Assembly (NCBI GenBank): GCA_964030475.1
Contig: CAXIPT010000001.1
Span: forward strand, 10,266,444 to 10,330,443
Origin: Tethya wilhelma
Lineage: Eukaryota; Porifera; Demospongiae; Tethyida; Tethyidae
Length of the DNA stretch: 64,000 nt
Reading direction: 5' to 3'
Shown here: in pieces, positions 46,191-58,362 of the stretch
Numbering within the stretch: the first letter of the stretch is position 1
Layout of the letters: the number at the start of each line of letters is the position of its first letter
Translations under genes and position numbers: made by a program
The notes under the pieces: generated by a model
The model's database searches: none
What the model was told of the DNA's origin: nothing
The model's input: the letters and a program-made list of their open reading frames with translations, nothing else

Positions 46191-47501
46191 GATTGAAGTT
46201 GTGAGAATTCTCTTCTCCCTGGCAGTAACTCACTGATGCTTTAATATTGTTGTGTCTTCCCCTATTCCCTCCATGCATACATATGATATCAAAGTTCATC
46301 AAAGTTAGCTCGCTGGGTAATGGCAATTCAAGAGGTGGACTTAGATACAACATCGCTCTGGCAAATCTACTCAGGGAGTGGACAAACTGTCACATAATCC
46401 AGTGCATAATAATGTCTCTGTCAAGGTCGAAGTGTCCGAATTTGATAGCCAATAATTGAAGGACCCAGAAGGATTGACTATCAGCCGTTTGTAACAGGAT
46501 GATCGTACTGCTCGGAAGATTGTTTTCACACTAAACATTAGAACCGGACACCACTTCCCAGGCAGATGCTGTACTAGATGAGAAGAGTGAGTTGATGAGA
46601 ACAGCTTGATTCTCAGGGCATTTTGCAGAGAAACATATTCTTTGAGTTTTTGCATAGATGTTATTTGTTGCTTTAACATAAAGAAAGTCAACACTTCAGG
46701 ATTAGGCAAAGCTGACCCTCTACTAGCTATGGGCAAAGTAACTAAGTTATAATTGCAGTAATGATTACTGGGTTGAACAAGCAGTCTAACAGGTAAAACT
46801 ATCATACTATATACAGCTAGTATTCTTACCACCCTGACTTTCCAGGTACCATAGATATGCTGGTACCGAAGCCAGTGAGACAGGATAAGTTAGTATTTTC
46901 TGGACAACTGAGTCTAAAGTTGCTATTTTTTGTGAAATAAGGCAGGGAAGTAGCCTGACAACCATCATACGCAATATCAAGTTAACACAGTCTTGTATGA
47001 TCGATGAGCATATCCAAGGTCAGTCGTGCCAGTACACTTTTACCATTACGATATATTCATGACTTATGACGTCAGCATATATAGCAAGCGTGCACAATAT
47101 AATGAAAGTTGGGTAATTAAGTGCATGTGCAAATGGTGTGTACCAGGCTCCTTTTTCCCCCTCCCCGGAGCCTGGATAGAAGGCTACTTTCTAAACACCC
47201 CACCTCCATCCCAGGAAAGCAGACATGGTGATATGCAAAGCCTCTTAATTGTCTGGAAGTATTTGCGAAGGCTATCTGTATCAGACAACTCCATAGTAAT
47301 GACGGTAGACGGTGACTATATGTCCCATCCTGACCAAGGCCTACTTCCCAAAACTTAGGAGTCACGCAACAGCTGGATCCCCAAAGGCGAATATGTCTCC
47401 TTTGCTGAATATCGCTTTGCCATGAAGGCACGATCAAGTCAACCTTTTGCCAATCAAGGATGAACAAATTCACAAATCCACAGACACCTCTATACTGTAT
47501 A
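46191..47501. other. Non-coding or unrecognised
   Basis: Open frames of 100-150 codons occur on both strands (minus 46832-46371; plus 47026-47358), but I see no family resemblance or splice structure. A 9-bp hairpin lies at 47143-47175. Probably transposon debris. Confidence 0.4.
47143..47175. repeat. Hairpin CCAGGCTCC / GGAGCCTGG
   Basis: Perfect 9-bp inverted repeat around a C/T-rich loop. The arm sequence equals the inner part of the TAGCCTCGT-family ends (CCCAGGCTCC), so it may be the core of a decayed member. Confidence 0.5.
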
Positions 47502-47698
47502 GACTCTAATTAAAGCGTCACAAAAAAATAATTATGACTTTGGAAGGCGTATTTTGGGAGGTCAAAAAATTCATTTGGAGTCTAGGTGGCGCATTTTCCC
47601 ATATATTTTGTTATGTTTAGAGGTAATGTTGCATTTTTGAGGCGCCCAGAGGGCCCAGCTGGTGCATTTTTGAAGGGGCGTGCCTTTAAATTAGAGTA
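47502..47698. mobile_element. MITE-like element with ACTCTAATTAAAGCG ends
   Basis: The left end reads GACTCTAATTAAAGCG. The right end, complemented, reads ACTCTAATTTAAAGGCACGC. The inside has GGCGCATTTTC and GGTGCATTTTTG in near-repeat. Non-coding. Confidence 0.5.
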
Positions 47699-50600
47699 TG
47701 CAAGTCCACCCCTGAAACTCTTTCTCATGTGCTGAGTACCAGTCCTAATGAGTGAAAGGCACAATGCCATCTTAACTAAACCGTCAACCACAACTGAAGC
47801 AAACCAGTTTCTGGACCAGATAATTCCCAACTAGCCAGGCCTGATTGTAGTGAAATCAAATGACTTGATCACTATTGTGGATGTAGCAAAAATGGAACAG
47901 AATTAAATGGTCGCTCACCATTCTATAAGTAAAGGCAGGAAAAAAATCCAGTAAAGTAGTGGGCTAATCACCTGGTACCAATTCAGATTCACCACTGTCA
48001 ACTTTGGAACTTTCATCACCTAGGAGTCTAGGATAATGAAAATGAAGCCACCCTCAAGATGCTTGGAATTGGCACGAAGTATTCCCGCCTCTTCAGAAAA
48101 CTATGCTGCATTGATGCCATCAAAGGTTTATGGCGAGCCAAGTACTCCCACAAATCATTCTTCTTTCTTTTTTTTGTATCATAATTATGCACTGCTACTG
48201 TTTAAAATCCTGTACTTTTTAAAACTAGAAACTCCTCCAGACTTACCCTGAGAGGCTCTTGACCAGCGATGGCCTAAGTCTCCACTTGTATGTGCCCTAT
48301 CATTATTGAAACTGTATCACATTTGTCCACTATAGTTGGATCTTATCCAGATTTTTTTTGAATATTTCAATGTGTACTTAGCCTTGAATGGATTCTTACC
48401 AATGCATCTCCGAAACTTTCTCGGCATTGTATATAGCCACAATTAAACGGTTACAAAATGAGTGTATGGAATATTACACAGTTGTCTACATGTCAAGGTT
48501 GATGTACTTTCATGCACAGAAGTTACTATTCTCAATATTCCTTTTGACATAAGTTGATAGGACAAATATGAACTTTAGTGGATTCTTGTTTCTAAGCGAG
48601 GGATAGAAACTTTGCTGTCATATTTTGAAAAAAAAAAGTCCTTAAACAATCCAAATTAAGCCTAATTCTTCTCTTATGCACATTCCATGCCTTAGTGTAC
48701 CTGAGAATACAACAGAGTGTCAGTCAGCGGTTTGATGGACACAGTCTGATCCATGAGGCATGACCAAAACTTTCCAGGGCGAGATCTTGATAGCAGCACA
48801 TTTAAAGTTTTTGTTTTCAATGGAATCACTCAGTTTAGGCCACATTGTCCCTCTTTATAAATGAACCTTCAGTATGCAAGAATTTTCATTTCTTTTAATC
48901 TTATTAAGGTTTTAATATCTATCATTCGATACTTTCATGTATTGCCAGACACTCAGCTCCACTCAGCTTGGATCACTCATTGGAATGTTGCATGAGTAAG
49001 ATTGAGTCATAGTAACTCATTTTTAATAATTCAAATATTGGCAGATGGTAGTACTAAGTCTCATCCGCTAAGTTTTCAGGATATATATAGGTAGCTTATT
49101 ATCAAAGTGGCAGCCTTTACATGACAATTAAAGAATCACATTCACAATGCTTGTTCACAATGCCAGACAATAATGCCAATGATTTTGCCCCGCAGCTGAA
49201 ACATGTGCTGAGTGTTAATAAATGTATAGACATATATGGGTCAATTGAGAATATTGATGTTATAATGGGTTATACCCTACCAGGTAGCAGGTTAAGTACA
49301 AGCATCAGATAGCTCATGAATTTCTGGTACACTATGCCATTGTTCCAGTTATCAAATCATTCATTGAAGGACTAAATCGCTTAGTTTTCCCAGTTTGATC
49401 AGAGAAGTCTAGCACCAATTTTTGAAAAAAATTTGGTGCACATAAACAAAGTCGGTGGTTTAACCATTGTCTACAATTTTCAGATGACTTACCTAATGAT
49501 TTCACACCTACTGCCAAATTCTTGAAAAGATTCATTATGGATGCTAACAAAGAAGGTAGAATAGATAATCATCATTCTTACAATACTTAGTATAATATTT
49601 ATAAGAGGAATGTATTCATTATAGTTTCTAATTTCAAATTGTTTATTTAGTGCAGACTTGTCACAATTTATGAAACTTTTGACTATGTTGTTTCTGCTGT
49701 AGTGTATGGTGTGGGTGGAGTTATTTTTGTTGAGTATCAACATGTATTCCTGAGCTTCAGTTGCCTGTGTTTTCCAACTATGAAACTTTTGTTGTAGCCA
49801 CGAATGCTGTTGTATATGCTGATAGTACTTAGTGATACAATAGCTAACTCTCATAGACTACAAACAATGGTGAGACTTTAATAATGACTATATAAATGGC
49901 GATGTATATGTTTTCTTGATGTAGTTGTGTATTTTTTGTGCCGTGACAACATGATTGTTATTATGCACTTATATAATTAAAACTAATTACATTTCCATGT
50001 ATGACTTGAATAATTTATTATACAGAACAATGAGGATCAAGGATTATGGTGTTATATATTGCAAAGATTTCAGGACAAAGGTTAAGGATTGAGCTGGGTC
50101 TAGATTGCTTGTATTGTGTTTCCTCATAGTTGGGTGCATGCACTAGGTACCTTAGACTCAGGTTATTAGGTGCACATCGCTAATAGGCACATACTCACTA
50201 TTAGGCGCATGCTTTCTTGTCAACCACAATCGGTATGAACCGTCTATATCAAGTGCAGAATTCTAAAATACTGAAAACCACTAAGAAAATTTGAAAGGGT
50301 AAGATTAGCCCCAAGGACAACCAACCAGAACCAAGAATCGGTGCCGATGTGTGCAAAAAGTCTATAAATGTGCTAGATAATGGCAAGTCTCCACAATATT
50401 GGTCAAAATTATTCCCCACTTTCAGCTGGAACTTCACTACAGTCACAATTGCTGTCCAAGATATCTGTGACTCTCTCAACCCAGCTGTCATCACTCTCTC
50501 ACTGCTTTCTCAGTTATTGTCATTGCTCTTTTGTAATCTTGCTTCAATGCTCTCTAAATCGGCTGCCAACTTTCTCACTTTCTCAACCAAGCTTCTCTAT

Positions 50601-50889
50601 GGCGTCTGATCAACAACAAACTTTTTACTCCTGGGAGGCTGTTGGTACATTCTACTGAGAGAACAACTTGTACAAGACTGCAAAGAATACAAAGACCAAG
50701 AGAAGATATTCAAGAGTACAAGGGGCTCCAAGCACTGCAGCATTGCTAAAACACTCTGAACTAGAAACCAAGCTAATGGAGGAGTTCTAACAGATGAGAC
50801 GAAAGGGAATCAACAATTGGTGCTGTACTTGAGATAGAGAACTTAAGAATGTCTACATCCTTTGTGCCAAGAGCTGTATATATTGAACA
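47699..50889. other. Non-coding, about 3.2 kb, nothing recognised
   Basis: AT-rich, with scattered frames below 125 codons that resemble no family I know. The last 250 bp carry coding-like words (TKTKRRYSRVQGAPSTAALL) that may be the decayed N-terminal region of the Harbinger element that follows. Confidence 0.4.
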
Positions 50890-51350
50890 ACAAGAAACCC
50901 ACATGTGACCATCAGTGACTGTGGAAGCACTAGTTGCAATGACACTCTACTACTTGTCCGATGAAGGTAGATTAAGGAAAACTGCTAATTCATTTGGAGT
51001 ATCAAGACCCCTTGTGTCTGCAGTGGTTAGAAGAGTATATAGCTCAAGCAATAACTATTGAACTAGAACCCAGGTACATTTCACTGCCACTCGTAAGAGA
51101 AGCAGAGAAAGATAAAGTAACAAAATTTGTCAAACCAGTTCCACAATGTTTAGGGGCAGTGGATGAAACTATATCAATAGGAAAGGTCGAGTTTCTTTAA
51201 ATGTATAGGCTGTCTGTGATTATAGGTATTGTTTCATGAATGTAGTTGTGAAATGGCCTGGAAGTGTCCATGATGCACGCATGTTAGCTAACTCCTACCA
51301 CACCAAACCACATGTTAAAAAGTGGAACAATCCCTCCCTGTGAAATATTC
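50890..51350 (+). pseudogene. PIF/Harbinger transposase fragment (HARBI1-like)
   Basis: VTVEALVAMTLYYLSDEGRL with RKTANSFGVSRPLVSAVVRR is the helix-turn-helix part. LGAVDETISI stands where the family has the first catalytic Asp (aIDGthi-like), INRKGRVSLN follows in another frame, then [20 protein letters not shown] and ARMLANS (the second catalytic block with G-s-vHDa). Frame changes and stops occur between them. The family's later loop (lgDpaYp) is absent because the sequence changes to something else after SGTIPPC at about 51330. A truncated, inactive copy. Confidence 0.7.
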
Positions 51351-51677
51351 ACAGGAAGGAACATTCATGAAAATATCAAATATAAATATGGCAACTACAC
51401 CAGACAGTGGGAAACAAAAAAGGAGCACACAAACGTTTCAAACTCCATCTTGACCTGTAAACCTCTCAGAGAAAATCTGCCTCCCAATGCTTCATTTATA
51501 AAAGTCTTACAGTGGAATAATAATGTGAAGGTGATCTCTTCTCTTCACAATAAGTATGTTGATCCTATTCACAGAGCAAAATATGGCAACTACAGTGTTG
51601 TGTCCATGAAGAAGTTAAGAAGGTATATCAAAAAGATTAATGTGGTTAGATATAACGATAAGCTTGTGATTAAATAA
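51335..51677 (+). pseudogene. Possible piggyBac-like transposase scrap joined to the Harbinger fragment
   Basis: The open frame (ATG 51312, stop 51677) continues from the Harbinger fragment into about 110 codons unlike Harbinger. FIKVLQWNNNVKVISSLHNK then YVDPI and a Lys-rich segment resemble the W.D.k.v..lS......p pattern of piggyBac transposases. The resemblance is weak and from memory; the chimeric junction near 51335 is the firmer observation. Confidence 0.3.
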
Positions 51678-51679
51678 TA

Positions 51680-52374
51680 ATCAAATAACAGTGAATCAAA
51701 CAGGATTATTGTCAAAAACATGGTCTAACTAGCCAGGCTTGACCTTCTAATTCATTTTCTGGCTAGCAAGACTAAAGATTTCCAACAATTAAGAGTCCTT
51801 GACTCTTTGCTAGTGGATAGAAGAAACTACCACCTTAATTTGTTCTGCGCTTTCTTTATTGCTCTTAATCAAGCAGACCTGTACAGCATGATCATACCGT
51901 GGCAGACAACTGAGTAGTATATCTGTAGATGAATCAAATCATGATCGACTACCTTCATTGAGTTGTCTGACTCTCAGCTGCTTAAAATACTCTGATGGTT
52001 TCTCGCCTCCTCATGACACTTTCTGTTCACACGCTAAGCCTTTCTTGGCATTGGTATATATAATCTTCTTAGCAGACGGTCAATTAGTAGTATCCTAGCC
52101 TACCACGTGGTTTTTGCGCATGTGTTACGTGCGTAAAACTGAAATTCCCTCAACAATAATTATATTCCTAAAGTGTCACTGACATACATACATACATACA
52201 TACATACAACACGAAATGAGATCATATTGCGAGATTACATGCCTTGTGCCAAGGCGCTTGGCAATTACATTTCTAATGTTTGTTATACTTGTTTGTTATA
52301 TTTTTTTCTTGAAAAGGTAACCTAGCATTTGTACATACTTCATGTAAATTGTCTAAGGCAATGGTAAAGTCCGA
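51680..52374. other. Non-coding spacer
   Basis: Holds an (ACAT)n run at 52182-52208 and a CATTTCTAATGTTTGTTATA segment (52267-52286) also found at 38992-39012 beside a MITE. No gene seen. Confidence 0.45.
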
Positions 52375-52605
52375 ACAAGAAGAAGAATTGGAGGTTTGGC
52401 ATATTTTAGTTAGTTACTCTAGCGATTGTTTTAAGCCATGTTTTTAGGCTCATTAGAAAGAGAATGAGCTAAAAAGTAGCTTTAGAAGCCTTATAGTGCC
52501 AATTGCTCATTTTTGCCGAGTTATTTGCATTAATATTTGTATTGCGTTAATGAGCCATCCATGCCGTTCCTATCTACCCATGCAATACTGCCGTAATTCT
52601 GATTT
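52375..52605 (-). repeat. Dispersed repeat, copy 2 (inverted relative to 44430-44650)
   Basis: Reverse complement of the repeat at 44430-44650 with scattered substitutions and indels, bounded by the GAAGAAGAA stub on one side and an ATTACGGCAGTA end on the other. Non-coding. Confidence 0.7.
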
Positions 52606-53055
52606 TGCTTACAGATCTGTGTCGGTGGTACAAGATCAGGAAGTTTGAAAGATTTCAAGCTGATACATACCAGACTTCACATACTTCATGAAAATGCCAG
52701 ACTATATTTTTATGGGGAAATTATGAATAAAACAACCATAAAGAAATAGGGTACCCAGTAGCGATCAGGATTCTTAAAATGTTTCACGTACAAATGGGTG
52801 TAGACTACTGGCTAGTAAATATGCAATAGCAAAACTCTTAATGGGAATTAAGGGTGCATAGTCTGCAGGTGGTTGCAACAAGCTAGAACTTGTTATCATT
52901 AGACCAACTTCACTCCCACCTCGCTACCTTCCCACTTTTTGTCAAAACATGAAAAAGACTTTTCATCAGCTGCTGTAACAGCAAATCCAGTGGCATAAAT
53001 TTACATTGTTCCTGTGTATTTCAAGTCTATATTCATGATATAGTTAATAATTCTA

Positions 53056-53258
53056 TACCATTATATTATATAATAGGTAAATTTGGCGATCGAATGGGCG
53101 AATTATTTTTAAATTGCCAAACAATATTTTAGCACATGTGCGTGCACATATTTACTATGCAGCATGCAGAGCTAAATCACCAAATTTAAAATTGCCAATG
53201 ATGCTAAAATGCGAATTCGCCAAATTTTAAGCCCACCAGGTTTACCCGCTATATGGTA
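53056..53258. mobile_element. Degenerate MITE with TACCATATA-type ends
   Basis: Imperfect inverted ends TACCAT..AGGTAAATTTGGCG and the complement of GGGTAAACCTGGTGGGC. Internal AATTGCC and TTGGCGA words occur in both orientations, a style shared with 23704-23939. Confidence 0.45.
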
Positions 53259-55138
53259 ATACTACTTACAACTATGTTTTCATGCTGTAAGCATTCATGG
53301 GGGGTCACATCAGCAGCTAGAAAGATAATGAGCACTGCCAAGCACTCCTGCAAAGCCTGTGGACTATCATTTTCATTCGCTTCAAAACTTGCAATCAAGT
53401 GAAACCACCTGAGGTTTTTTATCCTAATTAAGTTAGGTGTGCTTTGCTCATGAACATGCAGCTCCGCTTCAAGCAACCTTGGACCGAACATGTCATTGTT
53501 AAATGAGCTATGGTATCATAGTAATACAATAGGATTATTTAAAAAAAAAAAACAAAGCTATTATACTTATAAGGTCACTGTTGGTACTCATTGATGGTCA
53601 AGTTGTAAGAATACACACGAAGAATGGATCAGATGTTTTGAGACAACTAGTGTCAGAACACAATATAAACATATCAAAACATTTTCTTGATACTGCAGGA
53701 AAAAAGGTAAAAATCAACAATAAGTTACGTATTAATAGCCACCATCTGACATCTGCAGGGTAGCTTAATTCTAGAGACACCATCAAATTGAACCAAACAG
53801 GAGAAAGTTTATCCTGACACAACTTGATCATAACATAATTATTAATACACAAAACTATGAATGGCAGTAACTATTAGTCACCACGCTTACTATTAAAATG
53901 GTACTTCAAAAACACCCTCCAGAGACCCATCCACTGCATCTGATCATGATCAGCCACCTACTAAGAAAAAGGTAGAAGTATAAATAGCTACAATAATATA
54001 GTAAGCAGTTTTGTAACTTTCACCTTGCAACCAGATTGCCACTCAAACTGAAGGTACAACTGGAGTGTTATATATAATAGAGAAAACAAAAGCATGTTCA
54101 TGTTGTGCATGTGTTAAGATAGAAAAAGAGCAGATGTAAGTAAAAAAAACCTCGACCTTCAACTCAAGTTAATACATTTGAACGTAATTTAAAAATGACT
54201 TTAAAAAAAAAATGAGAAAAAATAGATTTGAAGTAGGTAAACATGCCACAAAGCACAACTACAAAGGTGAAGATGAGTGCTGCGATACCGGAACGATGTA
54301 CATAAAAACAATTGTTATTGGTACAATTATACTAAGCACAGTCTAGCTCTAACAACCATGCATTTACACATCATACTATAGCAAAGTAGCCTGCATGGTT
54401 TGGAAGCAGAAATTAAATAGCCTGGAGCAACAATGAAGTAATCTTAAAACTCAAGAAAAATTCAGAACCATTCACAATTGACAACAGTGAATACAAAGTA
54501 CTAGCTTTCTACTCTGTATAAGCAAAACAGTGAATACCATTTATACTGGACCTTTAAATTACCTGACATACAGGACCAACTATAGACAACTTGCCTGAGA
54601 GTACTACCTGACTTTCGACTGACAGTTGAGTGGGAAAACAATATCTGTTGGAATTGTCGCTAGTGCATATGTAGAGATTGGTAACATGAATAATGGCAAT
54701 GCACATTCTCAGAACTACAACTTTGAAGCAAGACTCCAAACTAAAAACAAAGTTTGAGAAACCCATCAATTTCAGAGTGGATAAATTGGTTCAGACTTAA
54801 CTTATAAGCATATTTAATAATCATTATTTTAGATATTTGGAATCAACCCATATCAGGAGTATAAGTACCTCACTAGTGAGAATTTGGCTACCACAATCAT
54901 GAAGACAATCAAGGCTCCAAATGAACTCAGTGTACTGTAAACGTATACCAAGCACATATTGCTCTTCTAGCGAGTACTTAATGACTCCTATCGTATGATT
55001 CTGAAATAAGTTTCTTTTTACTGCAGAGAAACTTCATTAGGCTTAATGGAGGAGACCCTGTATAGCATTAAATTGCTTATGGTCCCATTAACATCCCCAT
55101 GTATGGTGTCGTTATGGGACGTTTTGCATTACACCCCT
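53259..55138. other. Non-coding, about 1.9 kb
   Basis: A 60-codon frame at 53581-53763 (LIDGQVVRIHTKNGSDVLRQ) looks protein-like but I cannot assign it. The rest shows no gene, repeat or RNA structure that I can support. Confidence 0.4.
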
Positions 55139-55624
55139 GTTAATTATGTCCCTGTTGTGAATTCTTGGCTGTGTAGAAATTTCATTAAAACTTGCCTAAA
55201 GCAATCCTCAACATACAGCATGTGAAAAGGTACCAAAGCATTTTGATACCGTAACCGAATTTTTCATTTAACTAAAAGTTCATGTGAAAATCATGAATAT
55301 TGATGTATTTAATGAGGTTTCAATAAACAAACACCCAAGTTAAAACACAGTCAAGTTAATTAGTTGCTATGGCAACCAATTTCACAAGAGATAATATCGT
55401 GAACCTTCATAATCTGTGTGAGGATAAAAAATCGTTGATTGATTGATTAGATATGACTGAGGAGAAATTGGCAGGTGTGCACTATTTGATACTTGAAATA
55501 TTAGTTAAATGATTAATTGGACAAAATTTGTTTGCCATGACAACAGTTTTCTTGACCACTTAATTAAATTATCAATATTATGAATATTAAGCAGAATCGA
55601 CACAACAACAGGGGCACAATTAAA
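55139..55624. mobile_element. Possible MITE with TTAATTATGTCCCTGTTG ends
   Basis: The left end TTAATTATGTCCCTGTTGTG pairs with the complement of the right end (TTAATTGTGCCCCTGTTGTT). The inside is AT-rich and non-coding. The ends are imperfect, so the limits are approximate. Confidence 0.35.
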
Positions 55625-56235
55625 TACTGCTTTTGTGTAATCATCTAGATATTAGTCTGCATGGACACTGAAGATTCCAGCAATAAAGGAAACTTCCTTG
55701 AAAGCTGATGAAAGCTGCAGAGCCTCCTGTCTACCTTCAGAAGCAGCTCGCTCCATTATTCTTCCTCAACTAACTATGGCTAGTACATACTTAGTGTACA
55801 CATGCATGGTTCTCACTCTGACGTCACACCGCCCACACAGCATGTATGTGCAATGAAATGCTGCTTTTTGAGCTGAATAACAGCATGCTTTCTTGCAGTC
55901 AAATAATTTTAAATTTTGAGATTTAAGACATGAAATCAGCACCCTTAGTGGAACTTTTTGATGAAAAAATACCACTCGCAAGCCTCCATTTAAGATGGTG
56001 AAAGTACATCTTGCAACGGCCACATGGCACCCAATCAATTTCCAGATGATTAATTAGTGCATCAACGTCCCACACAGAAGATAAAAAAAAACATGTACCA
56101 CTTTGTTTACTTCTAACTTGAGTCTTCTTGATACTCCAGCTCATCTTGCTTCTGCATGTGGGGCTATGGAAGTGACACATTTAGGACCTAATGTCTTCCA
56201 CAGTGACTGCAGACACATAATATACACGTAACAAG
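55625..56235. other. Non-coding spacer before the Helitron fragment
   Basis: No gene recognised. The short minus-strand frames here are cysteine-rich by chance composition and have no family resemblance. Confidence 0.4.
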
Positions 56236-56655
56236 ATTTTTGTACAGTTTGATCATGTTGGTTCACCTTACGGGGTGAAAAGAGGTTCATGGTTATGAAA
56301 AACCTGTATGTGTACAGAGAACAGTTTCCACTCATTCTTGCCTATGCAGTCACCATTCACAAGTGCCAGGGGCTATCTCTGGACAGTGCCATTTTTGACA
56401 TTTCAGACAGAGTGTTTAGTACAGGCATGGCCTGTCCAGGGTTCGTTTGCTATCCGGCTTGCACTTGATAGCTTTCAACCTAAGTTCAATAATGGTATCT
56501 AACCAATGTTTGAAAGAGGTGAACAGACTGAGAGCTACATTTAGAAAAGATCTCCCACTGTGCACTATTCCTCATACAAGTGAGAGTTCTAAATGTAAGC
56601 TCACAGGTACTTGTGAACAATGTAACGCCGCACTAATAGGAAAAAGACAAGTTTA
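56236..56655 (+). pseudogene. Helitron Pif1-type helicase, C-terminal fragment (copy 1)
   Basis: The frame reads VQFDHVGSPYGVKRG-like words, then MKNLYVYREQFPLILAYAVT, IHKCQGLSLDSAIFD and RVFSTGM. In a shifted frame it gives SGLHLIAFNLSSIMVSNQCL, KEVNRLRATF and LPLCTIP. TIHKCQGLSLD is helicase motif V/VI of the eukaryotic Helitron/Pif1 helicase, and the following block is its usual C-terminus. The expected ALSRVR box between them is lost with the frameshift at about 56440. Only the last part of the protein is present, so it is a 3' remnant. Confidence 0.7.
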
Positions 56656-58361
56656 AACAAGCCCCAGCCAAGAGGGTGCCCAGCAAAAGAAAAGATGGAA
56701 ATGTGTGTGAGGGTGAGAAGCCTGCGAAGAAGCCTGCTGATAGTACAAAGGTGTCTGACCCGATTTCTATAAAAGTGACTAAAAGACCACTCCCCTCTAA
56801 TGAAGAAGAGAGTCCTTCAAAGAAGCCTGCATTGAGTAGTGACCAGGTAGCCACAGTAGCACTCAATCTCAAACACAGTGTAAACTGTTTGTGTTCACAT
56901 GTGGTCATGTTCACGTGGTTGTGTGGTATGTATCTATGTACAACATTAGCAATGTTACACAACAGTGTCCATAGATGTTGGTAGCCAAATTTTTAGTGTT
57001 TAACACTAAAAATTTGGAGGGCCTGGTACATGTAATCACGTGAGGTCGAACAGTAATTAGTGAGCGTGGGCAAAGCCATTACATCACCTGTATTGCCTAA
57101 GAATATTGATTTTGTGCCCACGCAGTTGTACAATAGTAGATCATGGATATTATCCATGAGTGGATTGAGCTTTATACTGTACTAGGCACTAGCCTACAGT
57201 CTACTGAGTCAGGCTACGCCTCACTAGCACTTACAAGCATGCCTAGTGCTTCACTATAGCAAGCTAAATCTGTTCTTTAGGCTTATTTTACTCTGTTTCT
57301 ACAGGTAGCAAACGGTCCGAGCTTTTGGCATGTCCAAGACGGCTACAACGAAATTCAGTTTTATTTTTGCTTCTTTCTTGAGTTACACAAATTCTTTCGT
57401 TGTTTTTACGAAAAAAAAAGCGAATTTTTGAGTCTTGTCACAAATTTTCTTACCTGATACTGGAAAAGCAGCCATTTTGTGGCAAGCTTGCCAGCAAAAC
57501 TAAAATTATTTGCGTAAGCACAACATAGAACTCATGCCTACATGCCCACGCGTAATTAAAAATGACGCGGATCTGACATACTTCACGTGAGGAAAGCCTC
57601 CCGATTTTTAGTGTGCTGTCTCGTTGTTGGACTAAAACTGTATCAATCATTATTATGTGCTCAAATGCCAAAGATATACATGTCCAAGAACATCAAAAAA
57701 AGGAACCCAAACACTACTATACATACACTATATGCATACGTTGGTACAAAACTCAGTATGTGACCTGTCGTGTTAAGAGAACTGCTAACAAAAATTTTTG
57801 GGATGCGATATCACTCTGGGGTCCTTGTCCCGCATCCTGGGATCAACAGTTCAACATACATAGTGTGAATTTTTAAAATAATGGTTGAACTGTTGATGCA
57901 GATAGGAGTGATCACACACACACACACACTAATACACCTACAGAAATTGAATCAAGGCAGAGAGTTGACTTTTATACAATGGGAAAGTCCCTACTGCACT
58001 GGTAAGTGAAGCATGCATGAATAACTTTCCATTGTATGTGGTACACTCACACACTAAAGCAATTAAACAACACAAACAGAAAATGCTAATGGACAGTGTA
58101 GAAGTACTGCTGCTGATGCTAAAATAGTATATACACAAAGAATTATATCATCATATACTTTTCTGTACTTTACAAAACAGCTCTGTATTCAACTCAAGAT
58201 GTATGCTGAGTGTGTTAAAAAAAAAAATTCTATCCATGATTGCACAATATTGGGAGGGGCAAATTAATTTTTCAGATAACTAACTTCATGCTCAATAGAC
58301 CTTATGCAATTACGTCACAATTTTCATAGCAACTTAGATGCGTTACTAACGACGCCATTTT
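56294..58361 (+). repeat. Tandem 2068-bp unit, copy 1
   Basis: Matches 58363-60430 over its whole length; the only difference I found is C at 57769 versus T at 59838. It holds the Helitron tail, a Lys/Pro-rich frame (56676-56870), a small AAATTTTTAGTGTTTAACAC hairpin (56998), non-coding sequence, and a truncated transposon end (58295-58361). It is followed by a single N. Confidence 0.9.
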
Positions 58362-58362
58362 N

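Noticed and set aside
46371..46832. A 153-codon minus-strand frame as a gene
   Set aside because: No family resemblance, no start context or splice partner, and it lies in transposon debris; I could not support it.
49121..49854. Frames of 63-121 codons around 49.1-49.9 kb as a host gene
   Set aside because: No recognisable domain, no consistent exon chain on either strand, and nearby sequence is repeat-like.
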